From NCBI RefSeq assembly GCF_963678635.1, contig NC_087066.1, positions 46,847,129-46,911,128 of the forward strand: a stretch of DNA of 64,000 bases, written 5' to 3'. Below the pieces are notes generated by a model. It did no database searches. It worked only from the letters and a program-made list of their open reading frames with translations, and was not told where the DNA came from. The position numbers were made by a program, and so were the translations under genes. This document shows, one piece after another, positions 1 through 11,600 of the stretch; position 1 is the stretch's first letter; every line of letters starts with the position of its first letter. This DNA is from Symsagittifera roscoffensis (lineage: Eukaryota > Xenacoelomorpha > Acoela > Convolutidae).

Positions 1-1524
1 TCTCCGTTCTTGCTTCATAGGTTTATCAACGCCGCTAAAAAGGTTGCCCTTGTTCCACAATGTTTTGAGTTTGACAAAAGTACCTTATCATTTTGTACAG
101 GTTCGAATACAAAATCTACAGCTGAGCGTTTTTCTTTCGATTTGTGAAATTCAACAAAATGTCCTCCATAATTACTATTCAAAAAAATTTTCTGCTAGGC
201 ATACATTCAAATGCCATTATTAAAACTATTTTACTTTTCACACAAGTTCTTCTTTCGATTTGTAGACTAGGTTTTTTAAATAAAACATATATCTTAAAAG
301 CTAGTAAAAACGAGTAAATTTTGAGTTGCTGCTTCCGTTGGGCTAATTCGCGAAGATGAAAATAAAAACCCCTCTTATCCATTTTGCACCATGTATTTCT
401 CTGACTTTGCACGTACTTGCTGAATCAAATGGGACTCGCTAAATCTTTTCGAACTTTGAGTCTTTCAAATTTAGTGCAGTGAAGTTCATTAAAGTTCGTT
501 TTCAGCAAGTTCCAATTTTTTAAAAGAAAGTGTTAAAAGTTCTGCATGAAATTCCGTTCGCCTTCGTTCCCTAGCGCGAGATGCAGAATCAAGCTTAACT
601 TTTTGTCAACGTCTGCTCGTCTCATTGCATTGATGTTCTTGTTCTCGCCGTAGATATTTTTCCGCTGCTTATTCGTACGCCGTCATTGCGTTTCTTGTTT
701 CTCCACTAACTCTATTCAACTCCTGCTCTACACCACTGGCTTGTTTGAAAACACGGACTTGAATCCGACTTGATTCTGGATATCTCTGGTCTGTTTAGGT
801 CATCAAAATCCAAGTTCCTTTTCACAATGATAGCCAGTCGAAAACATTCACTTCGTTTGGCCCAGGTTGATGGCCGAAGGCCAGTAAAAAAAGCAAAATC
901 AACACAGATTGTAATTTTTGTGTTAAAAGTCCCAGACTGATATTTCAAAAATAAGGTAACTACTCCGTTGCCCTGTTAAACTAGTGATCAGAGAAGAGAC
1001 CCGAAGAATAGAAACATTGAAAAAAATCATTCGAAACAATTATCAAGCGTTATAGAAAACTTGCTATTGCTGGTTGAAACTGTACTGCCATTAAATGTTA
1101 TTTATTCACTCAAATAAATCACAGGCCTTTTTTCTCGTAATTAGTCGGCTTGCAAAATTGTCGTGAAAAAAAAACATATAATATTTCTAAAAAAAAACTT
1201 TACAAATTTTTTGAAAAATTCATGGTTAGGTTTTGTCAGGTTTACTGTTTGTCCTTAAGTCAAAATTCATTCGAGTATTGAAGATTTGGGAAAATGTTTC
1301 GTATTGGAGATTTGAGAAAAAAGCTAAGCCTCTACTCTCAGTCGAAAGGTCGTTGGATTGAGGTCGTTGGATCCACCATGGTTGTTGCTTGAGGGTAAAG
1401 CAACGTTACTCAGTCCAGATGACTGCTCTATAAGAGTCGAACAACTGTTGGTCCTTTACCACGTGGACAAAAGCTCTTTAGAAATTGTCGCAGAGGCAAG
1501 AAACACAGGCCTGCAATTCTAAGC
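1..1524. repeat. Long direct repeat, copy A
   Basis: This segment recurs at 16844-18368 in the same orientation. Comparing the two by eye I found about seven substitutions and one single-base indel, so identity is roughly 99.5 percent. Similarity stops abruptly after 'ctaagc' at 1524. The left edge coincides with the window start, so the repeat may extend further left. I see no gene in it; the short open frames are present in both copies and look like chance. Confidence 0.95.
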
Positions 1525-2150
1525 AATTTATCGGGCCTGATTCTAGACAGAATTGATGACTTGTTTTCACCACATAATTTAACCTGAATATTCTGATATA
1601 AATATTTTAGGCATGTGATTCTGCTGGATTTCAATTTTCCAATGTTTTTCTTTTAACAAAAGACTCAAGTTTGATTTACTATCCTCCAGTTTTGAGCTTT
1701 CAAACGCAATGCAAAATTTTTGAAATGAATGCGTTTTCTTATTTCGGCTCATCGAGGTTTTAAGGATGCAGACGAGATCCAAAATGAGATTGTAAAACAA
1801 AAAGTAGGAAAAAAGTGCTTCCGTTTTAGCTAACAAGCTTCACTGGCATTTTATTATGATTTCCATTAAAGCTATTTTTGCGTAAACCACTATAGCTTTC
1901 AAATATTGTCAAGACTCAGTTAGGAGTGAAACTCAATCGTTGAAATTTTCCGTTTATGATCTTTGATAAAAAAAGTCAAAACGTCTTTATTTTCTGTTTT
2001 CTTCCTCCTATCCCCGTTCCACGTCAATAAATTTTGATTTAAGCCAGCTATGATTTTATAAAATTAGTATCAGAAGCAGATCGAATTATGTTTTTACAAA
2101 TGCTATTACACTTACCAAAACTACTGAAACATGCAAGTAGCGAGTTCTCA
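1525..2150. other. No feature seen
   Basis: AT-rich unique-looking sequence between the long repeat and transposon debris. I see no exon with splice sites and no repeat I can name. Confidence 0.5.
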
Positions 2151-2785
2151 TAATCAGAATTGAAATTCCCCCTCATCAGGGAATCGACCTCCTCCTCAAC
2201 CAAAGGGTCTCCCCTTTGGTAGTATTTTGTGAAATCCAATTTCGGCCGACTAAGTTTTAAAGTTTCTAAATGCGGCTTCGAAACCAATATATAATAATTT
2301 TCAGGGGAGGGGGGAGCGCGCGCCGAAAAAAAACGTATTTTTTGGTCAAAATTTTCCAAAAAAAATATCCAAAAACGGCAACTTTCACCTATTTTTAAAA
2401 TAATTTACCTACGAACCCCCCTTCCTAAAGGATTCGACCTCCTCATCAAGCATCAACCAAAGGGTCTCCTCTTCAGGAGTAGTTTGTGAAATCCATTTAC
2501 GGCCGACCAACCTTTAAAAATTCTAAAAGCGCCTTCGGTGCCAATATATAACTATTATTGAAGTGGGAGCGCTCGCCGAAAAAACTTAATTTTTTGGTCA
2601 AAGTTTTCAAAAATTTATCCAAAAACGGATATTTGAACTATTCTTTTTTAATTACCTGCGGCGCAGAACATCTTGTCAAAATAGAGTCTTTATAGTGTTC
2701 TGGAAAAGCTTGGAAAATCAATTTGATCGACTTAAAAAAAGTCTGCCCCCATGAAAAATTTCTAGATCCATCCCTGCCCAATGCT
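2150..2785 (-). mobile_element. Degenerate CAGGGGCGGATC-family element
   Basis: Reverse-oriented fragments of the hAT-like family best seen at 38372-38808. Shared pieces include the 'aaagggtctcc' block, the 'gccaatatataa' block, the 'gagcg-cgccgaaaaa' block and an end 'ctagatccatccctg' that is a mutated inverted terminus. The internal part appears twice (about 2160-2400 and 2405-2660), so this is a partial tandem duplication or two nested fragments. The far terminus is missing. Confidence 0.6.
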
Positions 2786-3121
2786 AGGGGTTAAAAAATA
2801 ACTCGGATAATCGGTTTGCTTGACCTAAGGAAAAACCGAGAGACTTTTAGCACCGAAAACTTTACGCCGTAAAATTGAACGGCAAAAATGAAAATTGTGA
2901 CCAAAAATCGCGTTTTTTTTAGCGCGCGGTTTTTTTTCAGTAAAAACTCAGTTTTGAGCCGCAAAGTGGGATGTCGTAAAATTATACCAAAGGGTAATCC
3001 TTCGGAAAAATGTGGCAACCAGAATTGAAGGGGGTGCACGCCACTGGTTTTCAGCGCAAGTTAAAAGAAGGGGCACGCCCCTCGGCACGCTACTGGTCTT
3101 AAGGGAGCTTTAAGGTTTGAC

Positions 3122-3240
3122 CAGAGTTGGAACCGGGCCTGATTTTGAGGTCCAGGCCTGGCCCCACCCGGCCCGTTTTGAAAACAAAAATTTCAAGCCC
3201 AGCCCGGCTTGTAAAAAGCCCGGGCCCAGTTCCAACTCTG
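3122..3240. mobile_element. 119-bp hAT-type MITE with perfect target duplication
   Basis: A GC-rich palindromic insertion in AT-rich DNA. Its ends are inverted copies of CAGAGTTGGAAC-GGGCC, and it is flanked on both sides by the 8-bp direct repeat GGTTTGAC (3114-3121 and 3241-3248). Inverted ends starting CAG and an 8-bp duplication are typical of hAT elements. It carries no coding capacity. The open frames read across it on both strands are by-products of the palindrome. Confidence 0.85.
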
Positions 3241-3487
3241 GGTTTGACAAAAATGAAAAATTTAGGTATGACGAAAAGTGGATGTCATTAAATAGTAACA
3301 AAGAGGGGGGGAGAACTCTCTGTTGTACCTCCCTAAATGATGAAAATTCCAAATTCAAATTTCGTTACATATTTAATTTAGCCTCAAATAGTTTTGCCGT
3401 TTTCTTTATCTAGTTTTCTCAAATTTTAGTACGAATGCAGTTTAATTCCCATTTTTCTATTTTTCTGGTGAATTCAAGGCTCCTGGA

Positions 3488-3891
3488 CAAGGGCAGATCT
3501 AAGATATTCTTGAGGGGGGATCTTTCAAAAAAAGTTTCGAAAATTTGGTCGACTTTTTTTTAGGTCGACCAAATTGATTTTCTGAGCTCTCTCAAATAAC
3601 TATACAGACCCCACTATGACAAATTGGTCTGCGCCGCAGGCAAGATTTTGAAAAAAGAGGCCAAAAAGTTATTTTTAGGCACTTTTTGGAAAATTTTTAG
3701 GCTCCCCATCAAAGTTGCTATATTTTGGCACCAAAGGCACCTTAAGAAAAAGTTCAGGGTCAGTCAGCCAAAAATGGATATCTCAAATCTCAAAGTAGTA
3801 CAAAAGGGGGACCCTTTGGGTCGTCAGGGGGTCGTCGAATCCCTGAGGGCTTGGAGGTGAACACCCCCCCCCCCCCCCAAATCCGCTGGTG
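3488..3891 (+). mobile_element. Worn copy of the CAGGGGCGGATC family
   Basis: It starts with 'caagggcagatct' and ends with 'aaatccgctggtg', mutated forms of the family termini. Inside are the family's 'aggtcgacc' palindrome, the 'gcgccgcag' block and the 'ggggaccctttgggtcg' block, followed by a C-tract of about 18 bases. No convincing target duplication remains. Confidence 0.65.
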
Positions 3892-3899
3892 GCTGTGGA

Positions 3900-5650
3900 T
3901 ATCATCCTTGTGTTATGTAATATAATCTATCCATCTTTGTAGCTAATTTTTTATTTTATATATTTTCGAATTTCATCATTTAGGGGGGGGGGGTATAATT
4001 TAAAAGAGCCCAAAAGCCCAAAATGACCCTAAGGATAGCTACGGATTGAATTTTTCATTATGAGAGGTACCTGGCCTGTTATATTCAGTTCTCACTGTAA
4101 TTTGGCGGAGCTTTCATACACATCTTCGAATTTCATTATTGTATTCCCGATAAAAAACGCAACATTTTTTTAGAATTCATATTCAACGCATTTTCATGGT
4201 TCACTTAGTTCAAACGCAACAGGTTGCCTAATTAGTTGATAGTGGCGTCTATAGACTTATTTTAAACAAACCACAGAGATCGTAGGCGCACGGTTGAGGA
4301 AGTTTGAGGGGACAGATTGCAAAAAATGTCCATATCTAGAAGGACGGTTGTGAAATAATATTTTGTTCAGGATTTCATATTTTAAAATACTAATTCACAT
4401 TTTCAAAATGCTGTCTGAATCCATGATTTTGATTTGAAATTTATTCAGCTAGTTTTTTTTTAAATCGAATTGAGTTACTTGTTTCGGCCATTTACAGTGG
4501 TTCAAAAGCAGGTTTGAGCTTGGATATGCTATTTGCCATTTTCTGCACGTCAGTTTAGGCTGACCATGTAAACATCATTACAAAAGGTGAATTGCGGTAT
4601 CGTATTTATGGCCTCTTGATTATAATATATTTTTCTACTATTTTTCAGATCAAGCTTGAATGTATTCTAACAACAGGTTATTACAATAAAAAACGGAAAA
4701 ATAGCTAAAACTTTGGGGTTAAGGCTTAAGAAACTTTGGCAGAGGAGCTCGGAACCTTCGATGCAATAATTGTGAGATAAAGAAATAGACTTGTGATTTT
4801 TCTCTTACGATAAAGTTGAGCTGAAAAGGTTCTTGGTACGCTTTTTCTTTTTATTGACCTTTTAATGATTAAACACTAATTCGTGCGCCGAATTTATCCA
4901 AAGAAAGCTAACACTGAGCAGCGTATACCAGATTTTGTAACGGGCGACATTTTAAAAGAATCATAGATTAGCAGCAATTTTCAAATGAGAGCTTGTTAGT
5001 AGCAGTCATAAGTTGCTATAACAAAACATCTTAATCTCCTTTATAAACCAGGTGCGTGAATAATAAGTCGAACTTGCTTACTCTGACCAACTGAAACCAA
5101 GCATCTTCTAATCTGTGAAATGTCCCTAGCTTGGATAGCCTCAAAATAAAATAAGTCGCAAACCAAATATTTGGACGTTTGACTATGTATGCTCAAATGC
5201 TAGTAGTTTCATTGTGATTTGAATTATCTATATGTTATAAGCAAATTTCAACGTGAAGTCAGATTGGACTTATTCATTCCGATATTATCATTGGTTTCAC
5301 ACCAAGTTGGGCTGCATCTCTAAAAAAACCTCGGAGTAGCTAGCTGCCAATTGATTTAAACCTCCAGTCGATCCAGATTTGTTATTCTTATGATTTATAG
5401 CTCCTCGGCATATTAACTCTTCGGTTCCCATAATTTCAAAGCGCAATGCTGGTGTCTAGGTAAGTTAAAAGTTGCAATGCATGCTGGGCTAGGAAATTTT
5501 ACCATCAGTAAATGAGCAGATATTCTAGTATGACTCATATCATCAATAGTTTGGTAGTATTGATTGGCTGGGGGTGAAAAGAAGCTAATTTTTTTTCTCT
5601 TTCTTCGAAATACTCAATAAATTTTGCGGACATTTTCACAAAAGGGTCTT
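3900..5650. other. No gene seen
   Basis: AT-rich intergenic or intronic sequence with a G-tract near 3985. No exon-like frame with splice sites and no recognisable repeat. Confidence 0.45.
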
Positions 5651-5771
5651 CTACATGCTCAAGATCGCGCCAGACAATTCGGCCAAAGACAATTCAGGCG
5701 ATTTAAAATTCAGACAATTCAGCCAAAAGTATGCAGATAACTCAGCCGGAGACAATTCAGCCAATAATACG

Positions 5772-6053
5772 GTATTCACACATTTCGCCCCTCACACGTT
5801 TCGCCCCTCTTAAATCTAGTGGCAAATTTCGCCCCTCACACATTTCGCTCCTCACACATTTTGCCCCTCATAAATCACTGGCACATTTCGCCCCAAAAAT
5901 GTACATTAAGAAAGCGGTGTTAATTAACTGTGTAATAATTTAGGGGCGAAACGTGGGACGAAATGTGTGAAATTATCTGGGGGTAAATGTCTAAAGACGA
6001 AATGTGCCACTAGATTTAAGAGGGGCGAAATGTGTGGGGGGGGGCGAAACGTG
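5772..6053. mobile_element. Nested foldback element with ATTTCGCCCC units
   Basis: The left arm carries repeated 'acatttcgcccctc' units and a 'taaatctagtggca' block. The right arm carries their inverse in the same order. The arms are separated by about 45 bp. It sits just inside the left terminus of the surrounding Mutator-like element. A short open frame across the left arm is repeat-derived. Confidence 0.7.
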
Positions 6054-6090
6054 GGAAATTCCAATAAAAGTGACCACCGCAGTCGCGCCA

Positions 6091-6836
6091 CCCGCATTGG
6101 AGTTCCATGAACAAAAATCGATTATAAATGAGTTTCCTTGTCAGTGTCCACGAAAGTGAAAACAAATCGATTATAATCAATTAAAAATGGATAATCTTAA
6201 AAATTAAAAATGGATATAATACTACTATTTGTGGAGGCAACAAAGTCCTTTTTTCATCCATTATAATCGATTTTTTCCACTTTTGTGGACACTGATTATG
6301 AAACTAAACTATATTTGATTTTTTTTCCACTTTACTGAGACGCGAATTTCAACGAACATAAAGTCTTTTCTACGTTTTAAACAAAAGTTGGTTACGTTGG
6401 TTACTTTTTGCCTTTTGTTCAATTTAATTTTTTTCTACCTAACTTTGATAATTTTGTTAGGTAACTCAAATAACTCAAGGTAACTTTTTTACATTACTCA
6501 AAATTGCCCCCTCTAGCTTTGCAAAGTTTCCGCATAACTCATTTGATAAATGCAGAAATTCTTGCAAAATTTTGCACGACGCGCAAAACAAAAATTAAAG
6601 CGGAAAAAAATCCATTTTAATGTGATTTCCTACTTATTATAAAATCCATTGAAATGGATTCAAAATGAATCATAACGCATTTTGTTTTGACGAGAAAAAT
6701 ATATTTAAATCTATTTTTAGTCCAATTTTGTTGTCTGAACGTAACATGGGAATCGATTATATTTACAACATTTTAGACCACGAAAATCTATTATAATCGA
6801 TTTTTTTTTCACTTTTCTTAAATGCGAGCAACGTTG
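6091..6836 (+). mobile_element. Dispersed element rich in ATCGATTATAATGG, copy 1
   Basis: This block recurs in reverse orientation at 51231-52190. Both copies share the end 'ggagttccatgaa', the other end 'cttaaatgcg', several copies of the near-palindrome 'aatcgattataatggatt', and the conserved internal stretches 'gttacgttcagacaacaaa' and 'gcaagaatttctgcattta'. The termini show short inverted similarity (CCCGCATT). I see no coding frame. Confidence 0.7.
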
Positions 6837-7097
6837 TGCGAGCTTGCCAACAAAAGGTAGGACTCTATGCAAAATTTAGAGCCGATTATTGTCGCAAAGC
6901 GGCGACGCGCACATAGCGCGCCCATCGGCGGCCTTAAACCGAGAAATAACTTCCGGTTTTTTTCTTTCGAATCTAGTGTTTTGTATAACTGGCTGCATTG
7001 TCTCCGGCTGGATTGTCCGTATATTTCTAGCTGAATTGTCTGAATTTCGATGTGGTTGAATTGTCTGTGACCGAATTGTCTGTGAGCCGCTCAAGAT

Positions 7098-7850
7098 ACA
7101 GTTTTGCTTATAAAAATCTTCTCATCCATATAAAATTGGATAGGGAGCGAGATTGGTGTAGGGTTTTAAGGATCACATTTTAAGGATTGTCTATCACTCA
7201 AAGGAGTGGTCAGGTTCGAGCGGCTGAACTTTTTCAACTATACTTAGATTTGCTTCAAAAATTTTCATGTAAAATGCTCGCATTTTCTTCAATTTGTTCG
7301 CGATTTCTGCTTTCAAACCTATTCTTTGTTTATCGGATGATTGACTGACCAGTTAATCAATCTTTGACGCCATTCAACCAATCAATCATCAGTCAAAATT
7401 CTGAATTTTGATTGTTTCACCTTATTTATTGTTTATTTTCCTTTGTTGAAGATCAACTTCATGCCCTCCCAACCCTCTACAAATTTTATTTCACTGAAAA
7501 AAAATTATTTCACAGAATGTTAAGGTTCATTTTTTGACACACATCTGGTGGGAAAATTCTAGAAAGTGGCGCGAATCTCTCCTCTTTGTTGTGGAAAGGA
7601 ACTATGGCTTGTAGAAATGGCTTAACGTAAAATCAGGCACTGTGAAGAGACGCTCCTTAGTCATCGTGTTTGTTGTCAAAAGGTTGTCTCAAGGTCAAGA
7701 AATTTACTCTGACTTTTTTTGTTTTTGAAACAGGTATTTAGAATGGATTATGAACAATGGTGTAATAGTTTACTCATTTATCACTTCTTGTTTGTATCTT
7801 TTTTTTCAACTGATATTTACGTGAAAAATAAATTATTATGGATCCTTACT
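7098..7850. other. No feature seen
   Basis: AT-rich sequence after the Mutator-like element, without exon-like frames or repeats I can match elsewhere. Confidence 0.45.
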
Positions 7851-8620
7851 TAAATGTACTCCTGCATTTCAAGAAAACGGAAAGGCTTTTTGGGTAACTT
7901 CTGCATTGAATACTGCAATCGAAACGAACAGTGCATGAGAAGTTTGATACAGCAACGGGCGATTCTTGTGGGGGATAGGGGGGGTTCACAAGTCCAAAAA
8001 TGACCAGTTCTGATTGTTCGGAAACGAAAGGTCGTCTGCAGTGCTCTCAAACCAGCTTCACGATCGTCGGGCCTGGGACACATTTTTGGAGACTTTATCT
8101 ACGAAGCGTCTTTTGCCGAAAAAGTTCGGAGGTCCCACGTTTCTCTTTGGTCTAGACGCTCTTTTAAGTTGGCGTCTTCGGAGTTGTGTTGTCTTCCTCT
8201 GTTGGGTTTCTGACAAAGCTCGGGTCGTACGATGATCCCGTGTGTTCCTTTGTGAGTGATTTTGTCCGAACATCTAGACCGGTGATCTGTCCAAGATTAG
8301 GATGTTCGGCTTTTGATTTGAACCGTGGTCTTTAAAAAACAAATCATTATTAAACTCTGGAACAAGATGTTCCAAATAAGCATGGTGTTTTTTTTGTCAC
8401 GTTATCAAGGTAATCGCGAATGATAACGTCCCTAGATTCCAAACCTAATGAAGTATTAGAACCTGACGGAAACAGAGAGGGATTAGTCAACTTTGAGAAA
8501 TGGACTGCGTCAACTTTGCCTGTCTTTGAGAAATGGACCGGCGGTGGTTTCACGCTAGTCTTGTTTGGAGGGATACCTTTTGTCCGATATATTATAGATG
8601 TTCGAGTAAGTGTTAACGTT
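7850..8620 (-). other. GC-richer block, possible broken coding sequence
   Basis: Base composition is richer in G and C than the flanks. The minus strand carries overlapping open frames at 7850-8083, 8058-8273 and 8350-8646, none continuous. This could be the frameshifted downstream part of whatever the exon-like frame at 8626-9037 belongs to. I recognise no domain. Confidence 0.3.
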
Positions 8621-8625
8621 TTTAC

Positions 8626-9037
8626 TAGTTTGCGAGTAAGGCCCACAAGAAGTTTCCGTTAAAAATCAAATCCAATTCTCTGAAGATAAGCCCGTTATCT
8701 AAATCGATATTTTGTTCCCAAATTTGCCATGCGATAGTAAGTACTTTGCGATTGTGTGTCCACCAGATATACTCCTTCATAAAGTTATTGCTAAACTGCC
8801 GTGGATGAGTTTTGTGAAGGTTCGATTGAAACGCTCCATTCATTGCTGCAGACACTACCACTTTGTTATCCAAGAACCAAAGAACGTCTTTTACATGAAG
8901 ATCCTTGCCGTAATTGTCAAGGTTAAAATAAGGAACGTCCCAATGTCGTTTGTTTTTATCGGCATAACCAGGTCTGAAACTTTTCTGTCTTTCTTGGTCA
9001 TAAACTGTAATATTTTTTCGATCAGAAACGGTTATGT
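8626..9037 (-). CDS. Exon-like open frame of unknown family
   Basis: The minus strand is open for 136 codons between a good acceptor (pyrimidine-rich, ending ctgacag, at about 9038) and a plausible donor (gtaaaa, 8625-8624). The frame enters in phase 1 and leaves in phase 2. The product is rich in Trp, Asn and Asp, with stretches such as WDVPYFNLDNYGKDL, EYIWWTHNRKVLTIAWQIW and IDLDNGLIFRELD that look like a folded globular protein, not chance translation. I do not recognise the family. It may be an exon of a host gene or a transposon-encoded protein; the broken frames downstream favour a decayed element. Confidence 0.4.
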
Positions 9038-9094
9038 CTGTCAGGGATAAGACATAAAATGGGGAGGTTCAAACTAGCTTTTCTTTTCTTTACC

Positions 9095-9135
9095 CTTGCG
9101 ATAAGCAAGGGTATTGCAACCGGGTACTAGACTTT
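9095..9135 (+). repeat. Hairpin motif shared with 57948-57985
   Basis: The stretch contains the 7-bp stem CCCTTGC/GCAAGGG around GATAA, followed by 'tattgc' and 'ggtacta'. The reverse complement of the hairpin-side arm and tail recurs at 57948-57985. It resembles the end of a dispersed element with a subterminal hairpin. Confidence 0.4.
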
Positions 9136-9639
9136 TTTCTCCCGTAAACAAATTTTTCCACAGGACTCATCTGGACATCTGGACTCATCTCTACCTTGTT
9201 TCAAAACGTGTTTAAATTTCTTAGCGTTCCCGGCAAACTTAACCTGGAAGTACCGAATATACCTAGCACCGAATAACAGCAAAATCCTGGGTTCGAATCT
9301 GACCCGGACCTATTTTGTTTTCAAACGGGAAATATTCTGTTTCAAAAAAAAGTCAGCCAATCATTAGTCTGCTTATCGGTTATCAGCTTATTTGTCACAT
9401 CTTGATTTTTTTCTGTGTGCATTTTCCGTCAAGGTTGCTTCTAGTGTTTGATTTACGCCTACATTTTTTAATTTTACTTACCTTGACTTCGTATTTCCTT
9501 CTTTATTTTTTTCTTTCGCTGAAAAAAATTCATCGGCCAAACTTATTTTGGCCTATTTTTCATCGGCCCTAAGACATAGTTTTGGCTGTATCAAGATAAC
9601 ACAATCTTAGTACTCCCCTTCTTTTTTTCAAGTTCGTTG

Positions 9640-9960
9640 TTAGTTCACCAATCGGTTTGCTGAAATTTCATCTTTTCGTTTTGGATTTTTTTTTCACTTT
9701 TTGTATAAGTTTCAGTTTTTCTCAAAAACTGAGTTCAATGAATTGATACGTTTTGAAACGCCCCTCTGCATAAGTAGCTACAACCAATTTTTTTGTACAA
9801 AAGGTTATGGCCCTGGAACTAGTCAAATTTTTGATTTTTTTTACCGTTGTTAAACCTTTTTGACTTTTCTCAGAAACTAAATTACCAAATTTAATATTTT
9901 AGGTTCAAGGAGATGTTTTAGGTTCAAAGGATAGTGGGAAGCTCCTCTGCATTGATATAG
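9640..9960. repeat. Degenerate ~200-bp tandem family
   Basis: The sequence repeats a loose theme: 'tgacttttctc', a run like 'aaatctgag..ttaggttcaa', 'cctctgcat' and 'aaaggttatggccct'. The same theme occurs at 12480-13130 and 38950-39260. Copies are too diverged for exact unit borders. Confidence 0.4.
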
Positions 9961-9967
9961 GGACAAG

Positions 9968-10135
9968 TCTTAGTTATATAAAAAAAGTTTTTGGTTCTGT
10001 CTGGTGACCTGCTGCTTTGACTTTGTGATCGCCAAATTGACTGGCGCACATTGAAACAGGAGAGTGCAGATTTTTACGTATTTTCACGATGCAGTTGCCT
10101 ATTAATTGAAACATATTTAACTTCGTGTTCTTACA
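9968..10135 (+). repeat. Left LTR-like repeat of the Gag-protease relic
   Basis: About 168 bp, matched at 12291-12457 in direct orientation with similarity I judge near 80 percent. Shared blocks include 'ggtgacctgctgctttga', 'gcgcacattgaaac' and 'ttgaaacatatttaac'. The right copy begins TG and ends CA; the left ends CA. The pair brackets the Gag-protease remnant. Confidence 0.5.
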
Positions 10136-11600
10136 CCCACATCATAACGCAGCCAACAGAAAGAAAGGTAGGGGAAAGAACCCACTGAGCATAATATCAT
10201 TTTGGGACGCGCGAGAGTCGGAGCTACCCACATACTGGGAAGAGTGGATAATAAAGTTCCACTGGGGAATGATTGCTGAGTATGATATAGACCAAATGAT
10301 TTTTTGTCGATGCTAACTTGGACGCAACGGCGATAGCGGCGTTACCTGGGGATGTGAAAGGGGAGAATCGCATGGAGTCGGAGAAAGAGTTGAAAAGTAA
10401 ATTGTACCTCTGCAAAGGTGACGAAACCTAGAGAATATCAGCCATATGTTTTCCAGCGAGTGTGTAACGTCACGCATATGCGAGTTTTACGAAAGAAGTA
10501 AAGAGATAATGAAAAATTTGTGAAATTTCATGCAGAACAGAGTGTTTTGGCCGGAAGATGCGATTTCGCTAATACCGTTGAAAAAATTAGAGATACTTTC
10601 ATCATGAACTGGGCGAATTCGATTGTCAACGAGAACTCTGACGATCTACAAAGTCGTTAGAAAAAGTTATCGGATCGCATTATCCTGCGAACAAGGAGAG
10701 TGCGCTTATAAATCATACACGGGGAAACCGGCATCGTCAGCGGCACATGACCATCAAGCAGGAACTGGTCAGTAATATAAGAAGAGGAGCGGAATACTTC
10801 AGAAACAGAGGGCGTGGGGACGAAGATACGCACCGGGGGCGAACGTTACTGGAAGCCGTCGGTGCTACAATTGTGATGCCCCAATTTTTACTTTGGACCA
10901 TATTCCAAACTGCCCCGCGAAGGGCATAACTTGTAACGCGTGCCGAAAAAAAGGACATTCTGAAAGAATATGGAGGGGTGCGCGACGGGGTTCTAACCAA
11001 TGGCAGAGAAGCCGACAAGTAGGTCTAATTCGGGGCGAGAATGAGCACCATCGAAGCACTCACCGTTTGGAGAGCAGCAATATGCAAGAGGAGCAAGTAG
11101 GATGGGTCAATCAGCAGCAGGAGGGCAGTGAGGAGATATTCACTTCCTCAGGGTCTGACGAATACATGATAATGTCGATCATGAAGAAAAATTCCGACGA
11201 GTTGAAAACACCAAGTGCCAGAATCCAAGCAAAGGTGTCTGGGAAGAAGATGTGGCTCTGGGTCTATAGCGGGTGCCCGGTTACGATCTTCAGCATGACT
11301 GATCTGAAAGAACACTAGGTAGAGAAAACATACATTAGCAGTCGATATGGGAAGAACTTCTGGGTTACCACAAAAATCTAATACAACTACTGGGGAAGAT
11401 AGCGGTAACGAATGAACTCAATGGATGGGCGACACAAGCAAAAGTTGTCGTTATAGCAGGAAACCACCAATCGATCCTTGGGCACGACTTAATGGGCACC
11501 CTAGGTATAGAGTTACTGTGGTATACCAAAGGACTGGAGTCACAGACTCAAAAGGCCCACGGAGGTATGAACGTTTGTCTAGTAAAATCGATAGAGTAAC
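10125..11600 (+). pseudogene. Decayed Ty3/Gypsy-like gag-protease
   Basis: Conceptual translation in shifting frames gives parts of a retrotransposon polyprotein. Near 10200 is a Gag start (FWDARESELPTYWEEWI). At about 10440-10610 follow YVFQRVCN and GRCDFANTVEKIRDTFIMNW, the usual end of the Gag core. At 10857-10976 are two zinc knuckles, CX2CX8HX3C and CX2CX4H with the last Cys changed to Trp. Near 11250 is a protease active-site region in which the expected D-S/T-G reads YSGCPVTIF, so the catalytic Asp is lost. At about 11470-11510 the C-terminal motif ILGHDLMGTLGIEL survives. Stops and frameshifts interrupt it repeatedly. No reverse transcriptase or integrase follows. Confidence 0.75.

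Larger units (their letters stand above)
5666..7088. mobile_element. Mutator-like foldback element, 1.42 kb, 9-bp target duplication
   Basis: The two ends are inverted copies of each other over about 100 bp, built from iterated GACAATTC-rich units (left about 5666-5770, right about 6984-7088). The 9-bp sequence GCTCAAGAT flanks the element directly on both sides (5657-5665 and 7089-7097). Long terminal inverted repeats plus a 9-bp duplication are the signature of Mutator-like elements. No transposase frame is visible, so it is non-autonomous. Two other repeat elements are nested inside it. Confidence 0.8.

Noticed and set aside
3117-3413. Open frames on both strands over the 119-bp GC-rich palindrome
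   Set aside because: Explained by an inserted hAT MITE with a perfect 8-bp target duplication.
9286-9312. B-box-like GGTTCGAATCT, possible tRNA
   Set aside because: No matching A box or acceptor stem at tRNA spacing.
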